Origin: Taudactylus pleione
Taxonomy: Eukaryota; Chordata; Amphibia; Anura; Myobatrachidae
Assembly (NCBI GenBank): GCA_031769625.1
Contig: JAUIMM010000169.1
Coordinates: 11,032,001-11,096,000, forward strand
DNA: 64,000 nt
Direction of reading: 5' to 3'
Part shown: one piece after another, positions 35,945 through 48,324 of the stretch
Numbering within the stretch: the first letter of the stretch is position 1
Layout: each line of letters begins with the position of its first letter
Made by a program: the position numbers and the translations under genes
The notes under the pieces: model-generated
What the model was told of the DNA's origin: nothing
Database searches by the model: none
What the model saw: only the letters and a program-made list of their open reading frames with translations

Positions 35945-36148
35945 CACAGGCTCTCAAACTCGGTCCTCAGGACCCCAAACAGTGCATGTTTTCCAGGTCT
36001 CCTCACAGAATCACAAGTGAAGTAATTAGCTCCACCTGTGGATCTTTTCAAATGTGTCAGTGAGTAATGAATACACCTGTGCACCTGCTAGGTGACCTAA
36101 AAAACATAACCTGTGTGGGGTCCTGAGGACAGAGTTTGAGAACCACTT
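35945..36148. mobile_element. Non-autonomous hAT, same family as 7,552 and 8,020
   Basis: Starts cacaggctctcaaactcgg and ends gagtttgagaaccactt. Flanking 8-mers CTCTAGTG (35,937-35,944) and TTCTAGTG (36,149-36,156) match at 7 of 8. It is 204 bp with the same inner sequence as the two nested copies. Confidence 0.88.
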
Positions 36149-37462
36149 TTCTAGTGAAATCAGCATCAGGTTATTTAGTGTGCTCTGCTTCATGCGATTC
36201 CTTAAACAGGTTTTAATTAGTTTTAGAGTAGTGACCCACTTGCAGGCTCCACAGATACTGTCCCCACATAATTTTTTTTATTTTTTATACAGCTCCCAGA
36301 TACTGTGCCCACAGATATTTTTTTCAGCTCCTACACAGACAGAGAGTGGACGCAGGACTACTCTTTAAGGTGTTCAGGCGACTGTTCCCATCCGAATAGC
36401 GCACCCATGCTTTTATACAGAGGGAGGGATCTCTACCCTACAGCCTGACACCACCATACATCGTGACGGGCCCTTGCTGCACTACCCGGCACTCTTCCCC
36501 ACCCCAATGTGCCGCTTCCCGTACAACCTACTGCCTGGCACTCCCCCACGCCTCAATGCGACGCGTCCCATCGCCCAAAACCCCTACTGTGTCAGTGGAC
36601 ACAGATGCCAGACGGACTAGGAGCCTCTGATGGGTAGAACATATGACATCAGCGCAGCTTAGCGACACATCCGGCATTGGGGAGAGTGGCGGGCAGTAAG
36701 TTGTACAAGGACGTGGGGGGCAGTAGGCTGTGACTTGCGGTGCGCCCGTAATAAACAGCTTCATTCGATTGTGGCAATTCTGCAATCGATTGAAAAAGGG
36801 AAAGATTTTTATACAGAATCGATTGCAAATTACACGACTGCTGCAATCAATCTCTGATGTATGGGTCCTTAAGACATGTGCACTGACGATTCTGATAGTC
36901 TTGGTACACAATGTGTGACCCATCCTGATGAAAAACTCTAAGGACTTTGAAATGTCGATTATATGAATGTCACTTTAATGGTTTAAATACACTTATTTGT
37001 ACCATAACAACTGGGAGTGACGCCTTGTTCTTTAAAAGGGACCCTTGGATATTGCATTTGTTTGGGAAGGCACCCCTGCGCTGATCACATAATCCAGAGT
37101 GCCAGGCTTCCTAGGAAGATATACATATTTATGAAATCACAAACCTGAGGTGCTAATTTAGTTGTAGACCTAAAAGTGAGAAGATTCTCTTCAAACTGCA
37201 GGGAAGCACTACATGCTAGTATTTGTAGCTCTCCAACAGTATGAGAGCCATGTACAGCCTACTTCTGCTTTATCACACATCCACAACCAGTTTTTGTTCT
37301 CAACTCCAGTCCTCAAGGACCCCCAAAAGGTCATGTTTTGTGGTTTTATTTAATCAGGCACAGGTGGGTTAATCAGGTGAGTTACTTTGCTGCATGATCA
37401 GGTGAGTTATCCCACCTGGTTCCACAGACAGATCTCCTCAAAACATCACCTGTTAGGAAAAC

Positions 37463-37880
37463 TTATACCCCTTTTACACCAGAGCAAAAACCTGGGTTTT
37501 TGCTGGGTCTACCCGGATCACAGCTCAGTGTAAAAGGGTTCCTGAAAAATAACCCAGGTCAAGTGACCCAGCAATCCAACCCAGGTAGCTACCAGTGTTG
37601 GACCTGGGTAATGGTGCAGTGTAAACGGTTCAACCCGGGTTATCTGACCTGGGTCATGCCTAAAATGAGCTGATTGGTGGTTGTGGGGCATTCACCTCCC
37701 ACTTTTTATGACCTCACAGGTTTAGCAGGGCAGTCCTGAGTTCAGTGTGAACAGGGCTGACCTGGGAGTAAACCAGATCGAAGCTGCAGTGTAAATGGGT
37801 CTGATCTGGGTCTGACCAGGGTTGGAACCATGTCCAAAAACCCAGGTCGGACCTGGGTTTTTGGTGGAAAAGAGGTATTA
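37463..37880. mobile_element. MITE (TATACCCCTTTTACACC ends)
   Basis: Left tataccccttttacaccaga and right ttggtggaaaagaggtatta are complementary. The interior is filled with aacccaggt/acctgggtt and tcagtgtaaa words in both orientations. No coding. Confidence 0.75.
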
Positions 37881-38840
37881 ATGGTTGGGGGATGAAATAC
37901 ACAGCCCTACACCTACCTGTGTCAGCTATCCTCTCACCCAGCATATTAACAACGGCAAGCAGATAAAGAGATAGCTTTTTTTCTTTTCGTAACTACCAAT
38001 GATACAGGTATGGGATCTAGGTTATGCCCTGCTTGGAACTTAGGGTCTGCAAGATAAAAAAGTTTCCATATAACTTGGCTAAGTTATATTTAAAAATAAC
38101 CCATATTTCTCAAAATTACCCCAGATATTCCCACTCCTTATTAAAATGTTTCAGAGTAGAAAATGCATGTGGATGACACAGTACCAATGAGCAGAAAAGA
38201 GAAGCAATATACAAGATGTACATAGGAAACCAGCAATGTTGAGGGTTTCTTCATTAACAGGAAGTGGCTTCACATTTCTCACTAAGCAGAAAGATAAGCT
38301 GTATGAGACTAACTTGTCAGTAGAAATGTCCACATTCATTTATATGGTAAATGTTCACATGTACTGTGAAGGGCATTTAAATGTTTCCACAACATCAACC
38401 ACAGATGGCTTCTTACAACATGCACGTGAATTATAAGCTTTGGGAAAACTCCTGTTTACTCTCCAGCACAAGAGTGAAGCTGTACTCATGTCTGACCCTG
38501 CTCACAAACCAGTTTAATACACTCTAGAATCTCGCTTTGCTACAAAGGAGTCATGCAAACAATTTCAACACACCCACACCAAAATATGTACTTAATACAT
38601 AGCAATCTCATTAGAAAGCATAAGAAACATGAGCTACAGTGCAGTTGTGCTGGGGTAAACAGAATTCAGGTCTATAGTCACAGATCCACAACAAAACATG
38701 TTGCTTGTAGAATACAAAAAAAATGCTGTTTTAAATCCTGCTGCAAAAATTGTTGGTTTAGTAATATCCTACCTCATTAAATAAACCCTAAAGAGAGCGA
38801 GAGTACCTAGGTGCAAGCAACAGTAACAAAAAGGTTAAAC

Positions 38841-39025
38841 CAGAGGTTCCCAAATGCGGTCCTCAAGGCTTCCCAACAGTTCAGGTTTTAGAGATATCCA
38901 TGTTTGACCACAGATGACTTAATTAGTACCTCAGTCAATTTGACTTAACCACCTGAGCTCAACCATGGATATCTCTAAAACCTGAATTGTTGGGGTGCCT
39001 TGAGGACTGCGTTTGGGAACTTCTG
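38841..39025. mobile_element. Non-autonomous hAT, relative of 5,406
   Basis: Ends cagaggttcccaaatgcgg and gcgtttgggaacttctg, with inner arms ggttttagagatatccatg and catggatatctctaaaacc. Flanked by a perfect 8-bp duplication GGTTAAAC (38,833-38,840 and 39,026-39,033). Confidence 0.92.
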
Positions 39026-39570
39026 GGTTAAACCAACACACATGCACAAAGGGTAATTCAGACCATCCAACATGACCCCTTTCGCCAAGTACAAGAGAAT
39101 CTGCTCCCCTCTTCATTTATGATTACAGCGACCTGTGTAACAACACCCTACTTCTCATTTAACTAGCTTAGCACAGGTGGACTGCAATTATACATTAGGT
39201 GAGAAGTCCAGGAGCAGAGGATTTTGTACCTGGTGGAAGGGGTCATGTTGGACAGTTGGAGGGTATGGTCATTTATTAGGATTAGCACTGGAGTGGGAAG
39301 TGAAGTGAAGAAAGTAATCATAGATATTAGGGATAGTGAGAACTCAGAACAGAGAGAGTGAAGTAGCGAAGATTACCAACAACCCTACGGAACAATGGAA
39401 TCTCATCTGGGACCACTGCAGCATACAAGGACGGCTGTCCAGGAGTTGGGTCATAGACAATACAGAGACTGAGACCAGGATCAGGATCAGATGATAAAGA
39501 CTTCCATGGACTGTTAAACAACCTACAAGGGAAATATATGTGACTTTGATAAAAGCCTCAATGCAGTACA

Positions 39571-39889
39571 CTTAAGGTGCATACACACAGGACGATGTGC
39601 GCCCTGAACGAACATCGTCCCGTGTGTCCCCAGCAGGGGTGTGACACTGAGCACACACACTGAACGAAATCAAGAACAATTTCGTTCAGTGCCGGGCTCC
39701 CTCCCTCATCCCCGAACATGTCCAACCTGACAATACCGTCAGGTTGGACAGGAAGTTCAGACGATGAACGAAAACGGCAAACAGGAGCGCGCATTTGTAG
39801 TTTTCATTCATGCTATTGGGGCAAATACTGAACGATTTTTAACGACAAATCGTTGAAAAAATCGTCCAGTGTGTACGCACCTTTAAGGG
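39571..39889. mobile_element. MITE (CTTAAGGTGCATACACAC ends)
   Basis: Ends cttaaggtgcatacacac and gtgtgtacgcacctttaag. Inner complementary blocks include tccaacctgacaat near 39,720. No coding. Confidence 0.72.
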
Positions 39890-39894
39890 TAAGC

Positions 39895-40458
39895 TAGTAC
39901 ATACCTGAAAGATTTTAACTTCCCCCCCCCCCCCCCGAGATCAATCCTGAGAACATCGGATTTCCGGTGTACAAACTATGCCATTATCTTTCCGATCCGA
40001 AGAATTATCTGCATACACACTTACCAATAATTGGCCCGGATGTGTCGTGACTGACGTCACAACTGGGCGTGCATTTACGTGTGCCCGCCCAGTTTAGCGG
40101 TCAGTCACTGGCGGTCTCTGCAGCAATTGTACACAGTGCGATTTACCAATATATCTGCAGATATATTGGGTATCGGCAGTGCTGCACAGCTGACGTGATA
40201 TGTCTGAACGCCGTCATTCACAGACATTTCGTCTGTACACACTGGCCGACGCACACAAAATATATCGCCCCTTTCAACTGAACTAAATTTTTAAATGAGC
40301 TATAGGGCAAAAAAGTTGGACCGATCATGCACACGATACAATTTCGGCATGATAATTGCTCATCGTTACAGACAAATGTTATGCAGCAGACCAGATCAGA
40401 TGAGCCCCTATGTTCTGTGTACAAGCAGCCTGATTGCACAATGTATACCTAGCTTTAC
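39895..40458. mobile_element. Diverged MITE pair region
   Basis: Left gtaagctagtacatacctg and right gtatacctagcttta are weak inverted ends. The interior has a cagatatatt / aatatatctgcag hairpin (about 40,150) like that of 48,052-48,316. It contains a poly-C run at 39,922-39,936. Confidence 0.45.
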
Positions 40459-40477
40459 TACTGCATGCTAACAAAGT

Positions 40478-40807
40478 AAAGGCACACATCCACTAGCAGA
40501 CTTTGAAACGACTGCACGATTACGACATTGTAATCGTGAAGTCGTTTCATGGTCTGTGCTGTGCCTACACTGAACGATCAGTCGGTCAGTGTAGGCACAT
40601 CAATCATCCCCTAACATGCTCAACCTGACGTTATAGTCAGGTTGTTCAACATGTTCGGCCGATGATTGATGTCGGAAACGACCAGCGGGTGCGCACATCG
40701 CTGGTCGTTTCCGACATTAATGTGCACGATTATTGAGCGACTGAACGTTAACGATATTGTTATCGTTCAATCGCTCATAGAATTCGGCAAGTGGATGTGC
40801 GCCTTAA
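40478..40807. mobile_element. Hairpin-rich MITE, best copy
   Basis: Ends aaaggcacacatccactagc and ggcaagtggatgtgcgcctt. At least four internal hairpins: aacgactgcacgattacga with tcgtgaagtcgttt; ctacactgaacgatcag with cggtcagtgtag; caacctgacg with gtcaggttg; and gtcggaaacgaccagc with gctggtcgtttccgac. No coding. Confidence 0.82.
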
Positions 40808-41779
40808 GCCCTGGTCAGGTGAACATATTCAGGATGTATTATACAGACGGGAAATGGGCCAAAGACCACTACTCCAAAGTGCCACAAAACATCTTATGAT
40901 GCAAGAACTATATAGTTGCCCAATGGAAACAAAAAAGGGAATAAAATCATTAATTTTCATTATAGAGATACTGGAAGTAACAAAGTCATAAGTAAAGTTT
41001 TAGAGTAGCAACATAAAAAAACAAGATTTTATAAGATGTTGATCAGAGAACAATGAATAAAATATAGTAATCTTTTTGAGAGAATTCAATTCGGCACAAT
41101 ATGCTGCTGGGCATTGCTGCGTTGCCCGCCTGCATATCAACCAATTTCGGTAGTGGTGGAAATTGCAAGTTTTCCCTTGCTCCCCAGAATATGATGCTAC
41201 GCAATGTGCCATTCCATGATATCAGGAATGGAATTTCCCCTTTTGTGGCAATTTATCAACAAAAATATATAATTTATGTAGTACATTCTATAAATGTAAA
41301 AACGGGATTTTGGTACTTACCGATAAATCCCTTTCTCCGATTAAACAGGGAACACTGGAGTCTCAGTACAGTGGGGTATAGATGTGGGATAACTGGGAGC
41401 TGGCACTTTAAAAAAAAAACTGAATAGTAGCTAGCTCCTCCGCCTCTATACCCCCTACAGGTAAGTCTTAAGAAACTGTGCCCGAGGGGAGCTGTAAAAT
41501 AGAATAGAGGAGAAGAGAAGCTAGAACATACATGAACAAACAAGCAAATATGCAAACAAATCAAGCAGACCTTGAAAAAACGACTGTCCAAACCAGGAAG
41601 AACAATAACCAATGCAGGTGGAACAGCGCCGGGTGGGCGTCCAGTGTCCCCTGTGGAATCGGAGAAAGGAATTTATCGTAAGTACCAAAATCCTGTTTTC
41701 TCCTTCATCCACTAGGGGATGCTGGAGTCTCAGTACAGAGGGGACATCCCAGAGCTCTCATCCCGGGCTGGAGAGCGCT

Positions 41780-42520
41780 AAGAGCCCTGCAAAACAGCAC
41801 GGCCATACTGTGAAGCAGATGCCGCAAACATGTCAAAACGATAAAACTTTGCAAAAGTATGCCGGCCTGACCAAGTGGCCGCCCGACAAAACTGGGTCAG
41901 GGAAACACCACGGGCAGCCGCCCACGAAGGACCCACCAAGCACGTCGAATGCGCTGTGATTGAAGTAGGAGGTTGTTTTGATGCAGCCAGATGGATTTGT
42001 CTGACAATCAGACAAGCCTATCTAGAAATAGTTGTCTTAGAAGCCGGCCAGCCCGGACGCACCATATCATCTCGAACAAATAGCGTATCCGACTTCCGAA
42101 GGGATGCAGTCCTATCAACATAAATCCGAAGAGCCCAAAAGAAGTCTAGGGATCTGGAAGCCGAAGAATCGTCTTTAAACACTGGAACCACAATCTGTTG
42201 TGCGTACGTAGCTTAGCCCTATCCTCATGAAAAATTAGGTAAGGCAGACTACAAGAAAGCGCCCCTAGCTCCAACATACGCCTAGCAGTGCAAGCGCCAA
42301 AAGGAGAACCACTTTCCATAATAAAAATTTTAATTCCACAGTCAGGTTCAAATAGTGAAGACTGGAGAAAAGAGGACCAAATCCAATCCCATGGGGCCCT
42401 TGGGCGTACAAATGGAGGTTGTAACCTGACAACCCCTTGGAGAAATGTTTGGCCATCCGGCAATAAAGCTAGTTTCTTCTGAAAGAAAATCAACAGACAC
42501 GATATCTGAACCTTCAAAGA
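41780..42520 (-). pseudogene. DIRS 2 tyrosine recombinase remnant
   Basis: The first catalytic Arg region reads ACTARRMLELGALSCSLPYL (about 42,280). The H-x-x-R box near 41,940 reads AHSTCLVGPSWAAARGVS: His is present, but the Arg codon is now Cys (CGC to TGC fits loss of a methylated CpG). Downstream, FCRAATWSGRHTFAKFYRFD and MFAASASQYG carry the probable nucleophile Tyr (FYRFD, about 41,845), and the frame ends with a stop near 41,780. The frame between the two boxes is broken. Confidence 0.85.
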
Positions 42521-42997
42521 TCCCAGACGAAGACCTGCTGATAAACCAGCCTGTAGAAAAAGAAGCAGCCTGGCTAAGTTGAATTCTGACGGTGGTGCAC
42601 CCTTACGTTAACACCAAGAGACATACGCCTTCCATATAAGATGATAGTGCTTTGAGGTAACTTCCTTTCTAGCCCTTAACATACTAGGAATCGCCGTGGA
42701 AGAGATACCCTTTCTTCTTAAGATAGCCCTTTCAACAACCACGCTGTCAAACTAAGCCGCAATAAAGAAGTTTATCCTGATAGATAAACAGACCCTGTTG
42801 CAGTAGATCTTCTTGCAAAGGAAGAGGCCATGGGTCATCTATCAGTAGAGGACGTAGGTTGGAATACCATGCCTGTCTGGGCCAGTCTGGAGCCACCAAC
42901 AGAACCTTTTCCCTTTCTCGTTTGATTCTTTGAAGCAGACGAGGAAGAAGTGGGAGTGGAGGAAACAGGTAAACAAACTGAAACCGCCAAGGAGTTG

Positions 42998-44400
42998 TTA
43001 GAGCATCCACTTCCACCGCCTGTGGATCTCGTCCGTGAGCAGTGAAGTGGCAGTTGATGGTTCAACCTCGACGCCATGAGATCTTCCTGAGGGAGACCCT
43101 AACGCTGAATCAGTTGTTGAAAGACCTGTGGATTGAGCATCCATTCTCCTGGATGAATGTCTTGTTGACTGAGGTAGTCTGCCTCCAAATTTTCTACACC
43201 TGGGATGAAAATTGCTGATATCGCTACAGCAAATTTCTCTGCCCAGAGAAGAATGCGAATACGGCTTACCTCCCTTGTGGTGGACTCTTGGTGTCGCCTT
43301 GATGTACGCCAAAGCGTTGTCGGACTGCACTCTGATGGCACGGCCCTTAGCTCCAGAATGTTTATGGGCAGTACTGCCTCCAGTCGAGTCCAGCGGCCCT
43401 GGAAGTGTTTTCCCCCAGTCACTGCCCCCCATTCTCTCAGATTGGCGTCCGAGGGAAGGAGAATCCATTCCCACATTGCAAACCGCTTGCCTGCCAACAG
43501 GTGAGAGGAATTCAGCCACCAAAGGAGAGATGTTCGAGTCCTGGGTGACCAGTTGAACTCGCTGGTGAAGAAAATGGTGGGATCCTGACCACTGAGAGAG
43601 AAGGGACAGTTGAAATGGAAAGGCATGGAACCTCCCATATTGGATGGACTCGAAGGTCGCAACCATCTTCCCCAGAAGGCGAATACACAGGTGTACTGAC
43701 ACCCTGCGATGACGCAGCATCAATTGCACCATGTGTTGGATGGAGGTGACCTTTTCCTGCGGAAGAAACACCTTCTGCTCCACGGTGACCAAAATCATCC
43801 TTAGGAAAGGCAGACAATGAGTAGATGGAAGATGCAGATTTTTGGTAATGCAGGATCCATCCGTGTTGTAACAGAAGACTCTGTGTTACCCAGATGTCCT
43901 GCAGTAATTGAGTGACCGACGGAGCCTTGAGAAGCAGGTCATCCAAGTACGGGATGATAGTACCCCATGAATCTGAAGAAGAGCCATCATTACTGCCATG
44001 ACCTTCGTGAACACTCTTGGTACTGATGAAAGACCGAAAGGTAAGGCCTGAAATTGAAAATGAGAGGCCCGCACTGAAAACCGAAGGAATGCCTGATGAG
44101 GAGGCCAAATGGGAATGTGGAGATAGGCATCCTTTATGTCCAAGGATACGAGAAACTCCTCCCTCTCGACCCCTGCAATGACAGACTGCAGGGACTCCAT
44201 TTTGAACTTGAAGGTCCGCAAATAAGGATTGAGATGTTTGAAGTTCAGAACGGGTCTCACTGAGCCGTCCGGCTTGGGAACTACAAACAAGCTGGAATAA
44301 AAGTCTTGACCCTGCTGATGGATATGGACATGCACTATTACTTGAGAAGCCAGCTTTTCTGTTGCTTCCTGTATTACGACCAGTTTGTCCTCAGATGCCG
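42998..44400 (-). pseudogene. DIRS 2 reverse transcriptase / RNase H remnant
   Basis: RT: VPKPDGSVRPVLNFKHLN (about 44,275), LVSLDIKDAYLHIPI (about 44,145; first Asp) and FQALPFGLSSVPRVFTKVMA (about 44,050). The active-site segment IPYLDDLLLKAPSV (about 43,950) is in a shifted frame. The thumb-like HGWILHYQKS follows. RNase H: ILLPSDANLREWGAV (about 43,470), INILELRAVPSE (about 43,360), VQSDNALAYIKATPRV with a small deletion (about 43,310), then LEADYLSQQDIHPGEWMLN (about 43,180). There are several frameshifts, including one just before YLDD. Catalytic Asp residues are retained but split across frames. Confidence 0.9.
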
Positions 44401-45110
44401 GCAAACCAGTTGTGAAAAAACGAGGAGGTTGGATAGGAATATCCAACTTCAACCCCTGAATAATGATGTCCCGAACCCACGCGTCCTGGCAAGACTTGAT
44501 CCAAACTTCTTTGTTTCTTATTAAAGATAGCCGGCCTAACTTCCACAGGGTCCATGTCCTCAACATGTAACACCTGGCGTATAGCTGCAATCAGCGCCTC
44601 TACACCCTGAGATACAGGCTCCGCTTCCTCTGGTGCCTGTTCCTCTATAGGGTTCTGTACCTCCCCTTACTCTGTATCAGACATGTCGTCCTCTTCCGGA
44701 TCATCCCACATAAGGGGATTCGGTAATAGTCTCCTAGCAGGGACACTAGAGGACGATGCCACGGGAGGAACCTGTACTTACATAACCCTTGTGAGCCCTT
44801 CTACAGACCTGGCTAAAGACCGCGCCCAGTCTGGTTCAGAGAAGGCAGACCTCTGAGATCTTTCAACCTCTCTCTTCCTGTGAGAAGCTTCCAGCTCTGC
44901 AGACATTTGAGACATGACTGATGTCATTTGATCAGCCCAAATAGGGTGTTGTGGGGATGCTGCAGTCTGTGTTCTGAAACACACTTCTCACACAACAGGG
45001 AACTGGATGATATTCCTTGTGTAAACTTCTCTGCACAATTCTTACAGGAGAAAGCTTTTTGTGCAGTCTTAGACCCCTTTGATGTTACCAATTCACTGTT
45101 CACACACACA
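44400..45110 (-). pseudogene. DIRS 2 gag-like remnant
   Basis: Minus-strand frame with SKGSKTAQKAFSCKNCAEKF (about 45,070-45,010) and LLCEKCVSEHRLQHPHN (about 45,000-44,950). The two Cys pairs (CxxC...CxxC) look like a zinc ribbon. It continues with MTSVMSQMSAELEASHRKRE and a stop after VEGLTRVM (44,778). In the same frame, beyond that stop, come acidic MWDDPEEDDMSDTE and a second stop. The position before the RT and the zinc-ribbon start fit the gag-like first ORF of DIRS elements. Two in-frame stops disable it. Confidence 0.65.
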
Positions 45111-46102
45111 GAGAGAATGTAGTGAAACACACAAACACACACAGAGAGACTGTTTAGAAAGAAGAGATTAAGGGCATAGAGGGAGATTATGCTATTAACC
45201 CAGCCCAACCAGCGCTGATGCAGAGACCAGCGCTGTGTAACACAGTATATTGTGTGTTGTAATCGCTGTGTAAACACAGTCTGACCTGCTCTTCACAAGT
45301 CTAACCCACTGTGCAGTCACAATCTGGGCAGACAGGTCTCTTTTCTGCGTTTGTCAGCAGCCTGTGTCTTCTAAAATGGCCACCAGCCTTCTTCTGGAAA
45401 CGCTGGGGCAGCTGGGAGGCAGGAGCAGAACTGTGTTAGGCTCCGCCCCCTCCATTCTGGCGCCTTTCAGCGCGGTATTAGTTGCTGCTTCTTAATGGCC
45501 GCCTGTCATTTTCTCCTGTCCACCCTGCTACTCAGGGTGCCAGGAGTCACTAACCTTCTTGCTGCCAAATGGAGCCGGCGGCGGGCTGAGCTAATGGGGG
45601 GCCGCGACGAGTGCTGCACGCAGCGCGTCTGGGTACCCCCCAAAGACAGTGGTCTCTGTAGCTGAAGACCCCAGCGCACGCCGCAAGCAGTGGCGGTGAG
45701 GTCTCCCCAGCAGCTCCAACGAAGCAGACAGGCAGGGACAGTTAGCTGCCTGTCTGATCCTCTTGCTGATCGATGATCCTTGATTTTTAGCAGAGAGCTA
45801 TTTGTATGTGACCAGCCCCCTTGGCACAAAATTAAGACTGGCCTGTAGGGGGATATAGAGGGGGAGGAGCTAGCTATTATTCTGATTTATTAAAGTGCCA
45901 GCTCCCAGTTATTCCACATCTATACCCCACTGTACGGAGACTCCAGTGTGCCCTAGTGGATGAAGGAGAAACAGTGTTATTATTCAACTAACATATTGGG
46001 CCCGTCATTCACCCAATTGAGGGGTTTATAATCCCCCCACACACATACTTGCAACAGCCATGCCACCTTTTTGCCAAGCCATGGCTCCCAGCCATGCTGC
46101 TT

Positions 46103-46451
46103 AAGGTGCCTACACACTAGGCAATATTTTACACGATCCGCCCGATTCCGATACATTGGAACGAGAGATTGTGTAAAATAGGTCCTAATCGTGAGTGTCC
46201 ACTCACGAACATGTTGCCAATGCGCATACCCGCTGGTCGTACATAGCATCTCCAGAACTTGTCTGCTGCAGGCAAGATCTGACAATCTCAGTCACGAAGC
46301 ACTGGAAATAGTTAGGATGCACGATAGATCGTGGGTCAATTTGGACAGTTTTTAACACCAAATCATGCCCACGACTGCCGGGGAGAGTTCAAGGTGAAAT
46401 TGTACACGATATTGCATCATGACCACATCGCCTAGTGTGTAGGCACTTTAA
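46103..46451. mobile_element. MITE (AAGGTGCCTACACACTAGGC ends)
   Basis: Ends taaggtgcctacacactagg and gcctagtgtgtaggcacttt are near-perfect complements. The interior has acacgat and gattgtgtaaaat words in both orientations. No coding. Confidence 0.82.
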
Positions 46452-47558
46452 CTCCCTCCCCTACAGCCAGGAGCACATGCTTTGACTCCCACAGCGCATG
46501 ACGGAGATGGCACAGACCATAACATTTATATAGATGTGCAATAATAGACAAGATCCCATTCATTGTCCTGTTCTTGATCCACTACAAACTCTCAACACAG
46601 CAGGAAGAGGAGAGAAGATTATTATCAGAGATCACTGACATTTTCAAGCCACACATACATAGATATCGGGCCAAATGCCAGATACTTGCTGCCATATTCC
46701 CGTTTGGAGGCATCTTAAGACATTTGCTAGCACATGTCCACAATGAAGCGACATCTACCTAACCTAAGAAAAAGTCATTGTGACATCATTTCACACGGTT
46801 TCCTTGCAACAATACGAGCCGGATTCAGTTCATTTTATGAAAGTGATTTTTACTCCTACTTGCTCTGTGGTTAGTAGCATTTAATAAAAAAATATATATA
46901 TTACTAAATGCTTTATCTAACAAATAAATACAAGTAGAGCTTCAAACCTTTTGTTCACACTCTCTAGCAGCCATGCAGAATAATAATGAATGCAGGCTTT
47001 ACTCATTGTGTTGGTATTTTAGCGAGTACATCAAGGATTTAGCATCTGCTCCCCCTCCTCCCACAACTGGAAGGGAAGTACAGTAATCTTGCTGCTCCCT
47101 TTGTGTGACAGCTCGCTCACAATTACATAGAGACACCAATGATGGGCTTGTGCGCTCGCTAGCTACAGCCTCTGTGCACATAACATCGTTCTGGTAATCT
47201 GATCGTACAAACAGATCATCACTCCTGCAATGAATAGGGGCACAATGAAAAAAAATGGGTTGATGACTGTCTACTTTTACAATGTGCTTCACACCTCTAA
47301 ACAGGGTCATGGCATGGTCAGGGAGTTAGAAAAAGGACAAAGAAATCCCCTTAGCAGAGATAACCAAGCACAAAGGATGCTTATTACTATTTTACCTTCA
47401 GACGTGAACTGTCTGGACAGCCATTCCTAAGAAAAGTGTTTCTTCATCTTATACCAATTAAAACTGTATTAGCACAAAGGGCAGCTAATTGGGATTAACA
47501 AAAACTCTTAAATCCAGGATTACCATCCATGAAGTTTTATTTCCTTGTAAACAGTCTA

Positions 47559-47756
47559 GGGGGTAAATTTACTAAAGTGAGATTATTTAGGAGTGAGTTT
47601 TAAAAGTGATGTCGCCCATAGCAACCAATCAGATTCTACTTAACATTTAAATAGCACATTCTAGAAGATAATAGCTAGAATCTGATAGGTTGCTATGGGC
47701 AACATCACTTTTAAAACTCACTTCTAAAAACGCTCACTTTAGTAAATTTACCCCTT
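47559..47756. mobile_element. Near-perfect palindromic MITE
   Basis: Ends gggggtaaatttactaaagt and ctttagtaaatttacccctt. Inner arms gttttaaaagtgatgtcgcc and ggcaacatcacttttaaaac, and gcaaccaatcagattcta against tagaatctgataggttgc, pair along most of its length. Confidence 0.88.
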
Positions 47757-48051
47757 GGAGGTTGCTGTATTACTGGCCATTCGGGGAACAGCTGGTTTAT
47801 TTGTCTCCATCCTTTGTGAGAGTGATCTGAAATCATGTCAGACACCTATGCCAAAGCAATGACAAAAACGGTCATGTAGAATGTGCCCATTAGGTTAAGT
47901 TCATGCCACCTTCCTCGCACAGACAAACGTTGCCAAGCCACTAAAAAAAACAGACCATATTCGGTGCCATTGGAAAGAACAAAGTTCTTTATATACCAGT
48001 GCACACAAAGAAAATAAATTCACAAAAGGGCATCTGCTTTGCTAAAAACCT

Positions 48052-48316
48052 TAAACTGGGTACACACTGACAGATATATTGGCTGATCAATTGATCGGCC
48101 AATATAGCTGGTGCCAGTCGGCCAGTGTGTACCAACGATATATGTCTGTGAACGACGTCGTTCACAGACATATCGCGTCGGCTGTGCTGAACAGCCGATG
48201 GACATATATCTGCAGATATATCTGTCCATCGGCAAGGGTGTACGGGCGATCAGCCGATCACTTGTACAAATGCAGCCGATCTGCAGATATATCTTTGCAG
48301 TGTGTACCCACCTTTA
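48052..48316. mobile_element. MITE (AAACTGGGTACACACTGAC ends)
   Basis: Ends taaactgggtacacactgac and gcagtgtgtacccaccttta. Inner pairs: gatatattggctgatcaatt against the following gatcggccaatat, and ctgcagatatatc twice. A hAT abuts its right end. Confidence 0.78.
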
Positions 48317-48324
48317 GTCTAGAA

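Larger units (their letters stand above)
41302..45974 (-). mobile_element. DIRS-type YR retrotransposon 2 (in TMEM131L intron 2)
   Basis: Inverted terminal repeats: ggagtctcagtacagtgggg and tataccccctacag on the left against ctgtagggggatatagaggg, ctataccccactgtacggag on the right. The internal complementary region at about 41,652-41,750 joins the complement of the left end (tcggagaaaggaatttatcg) to a match of the right end (tctccttcatccactagggg). All three DIRS gene regions are present on the minus strand, in the order gag-like, RT/RNase H, recombinase. It is in the same orientation as TMEM131L. A different family from DIRS 1 by its termini. Confidence 0.92.

Noticed and set aside
39327..39571. 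64-75 codon minus ORFs as possible exon
   Set aside because: Overlapping frames with no splice-site pair in phase and no match to the expected TMEM131L protein; also on the wrong side of exon 3.
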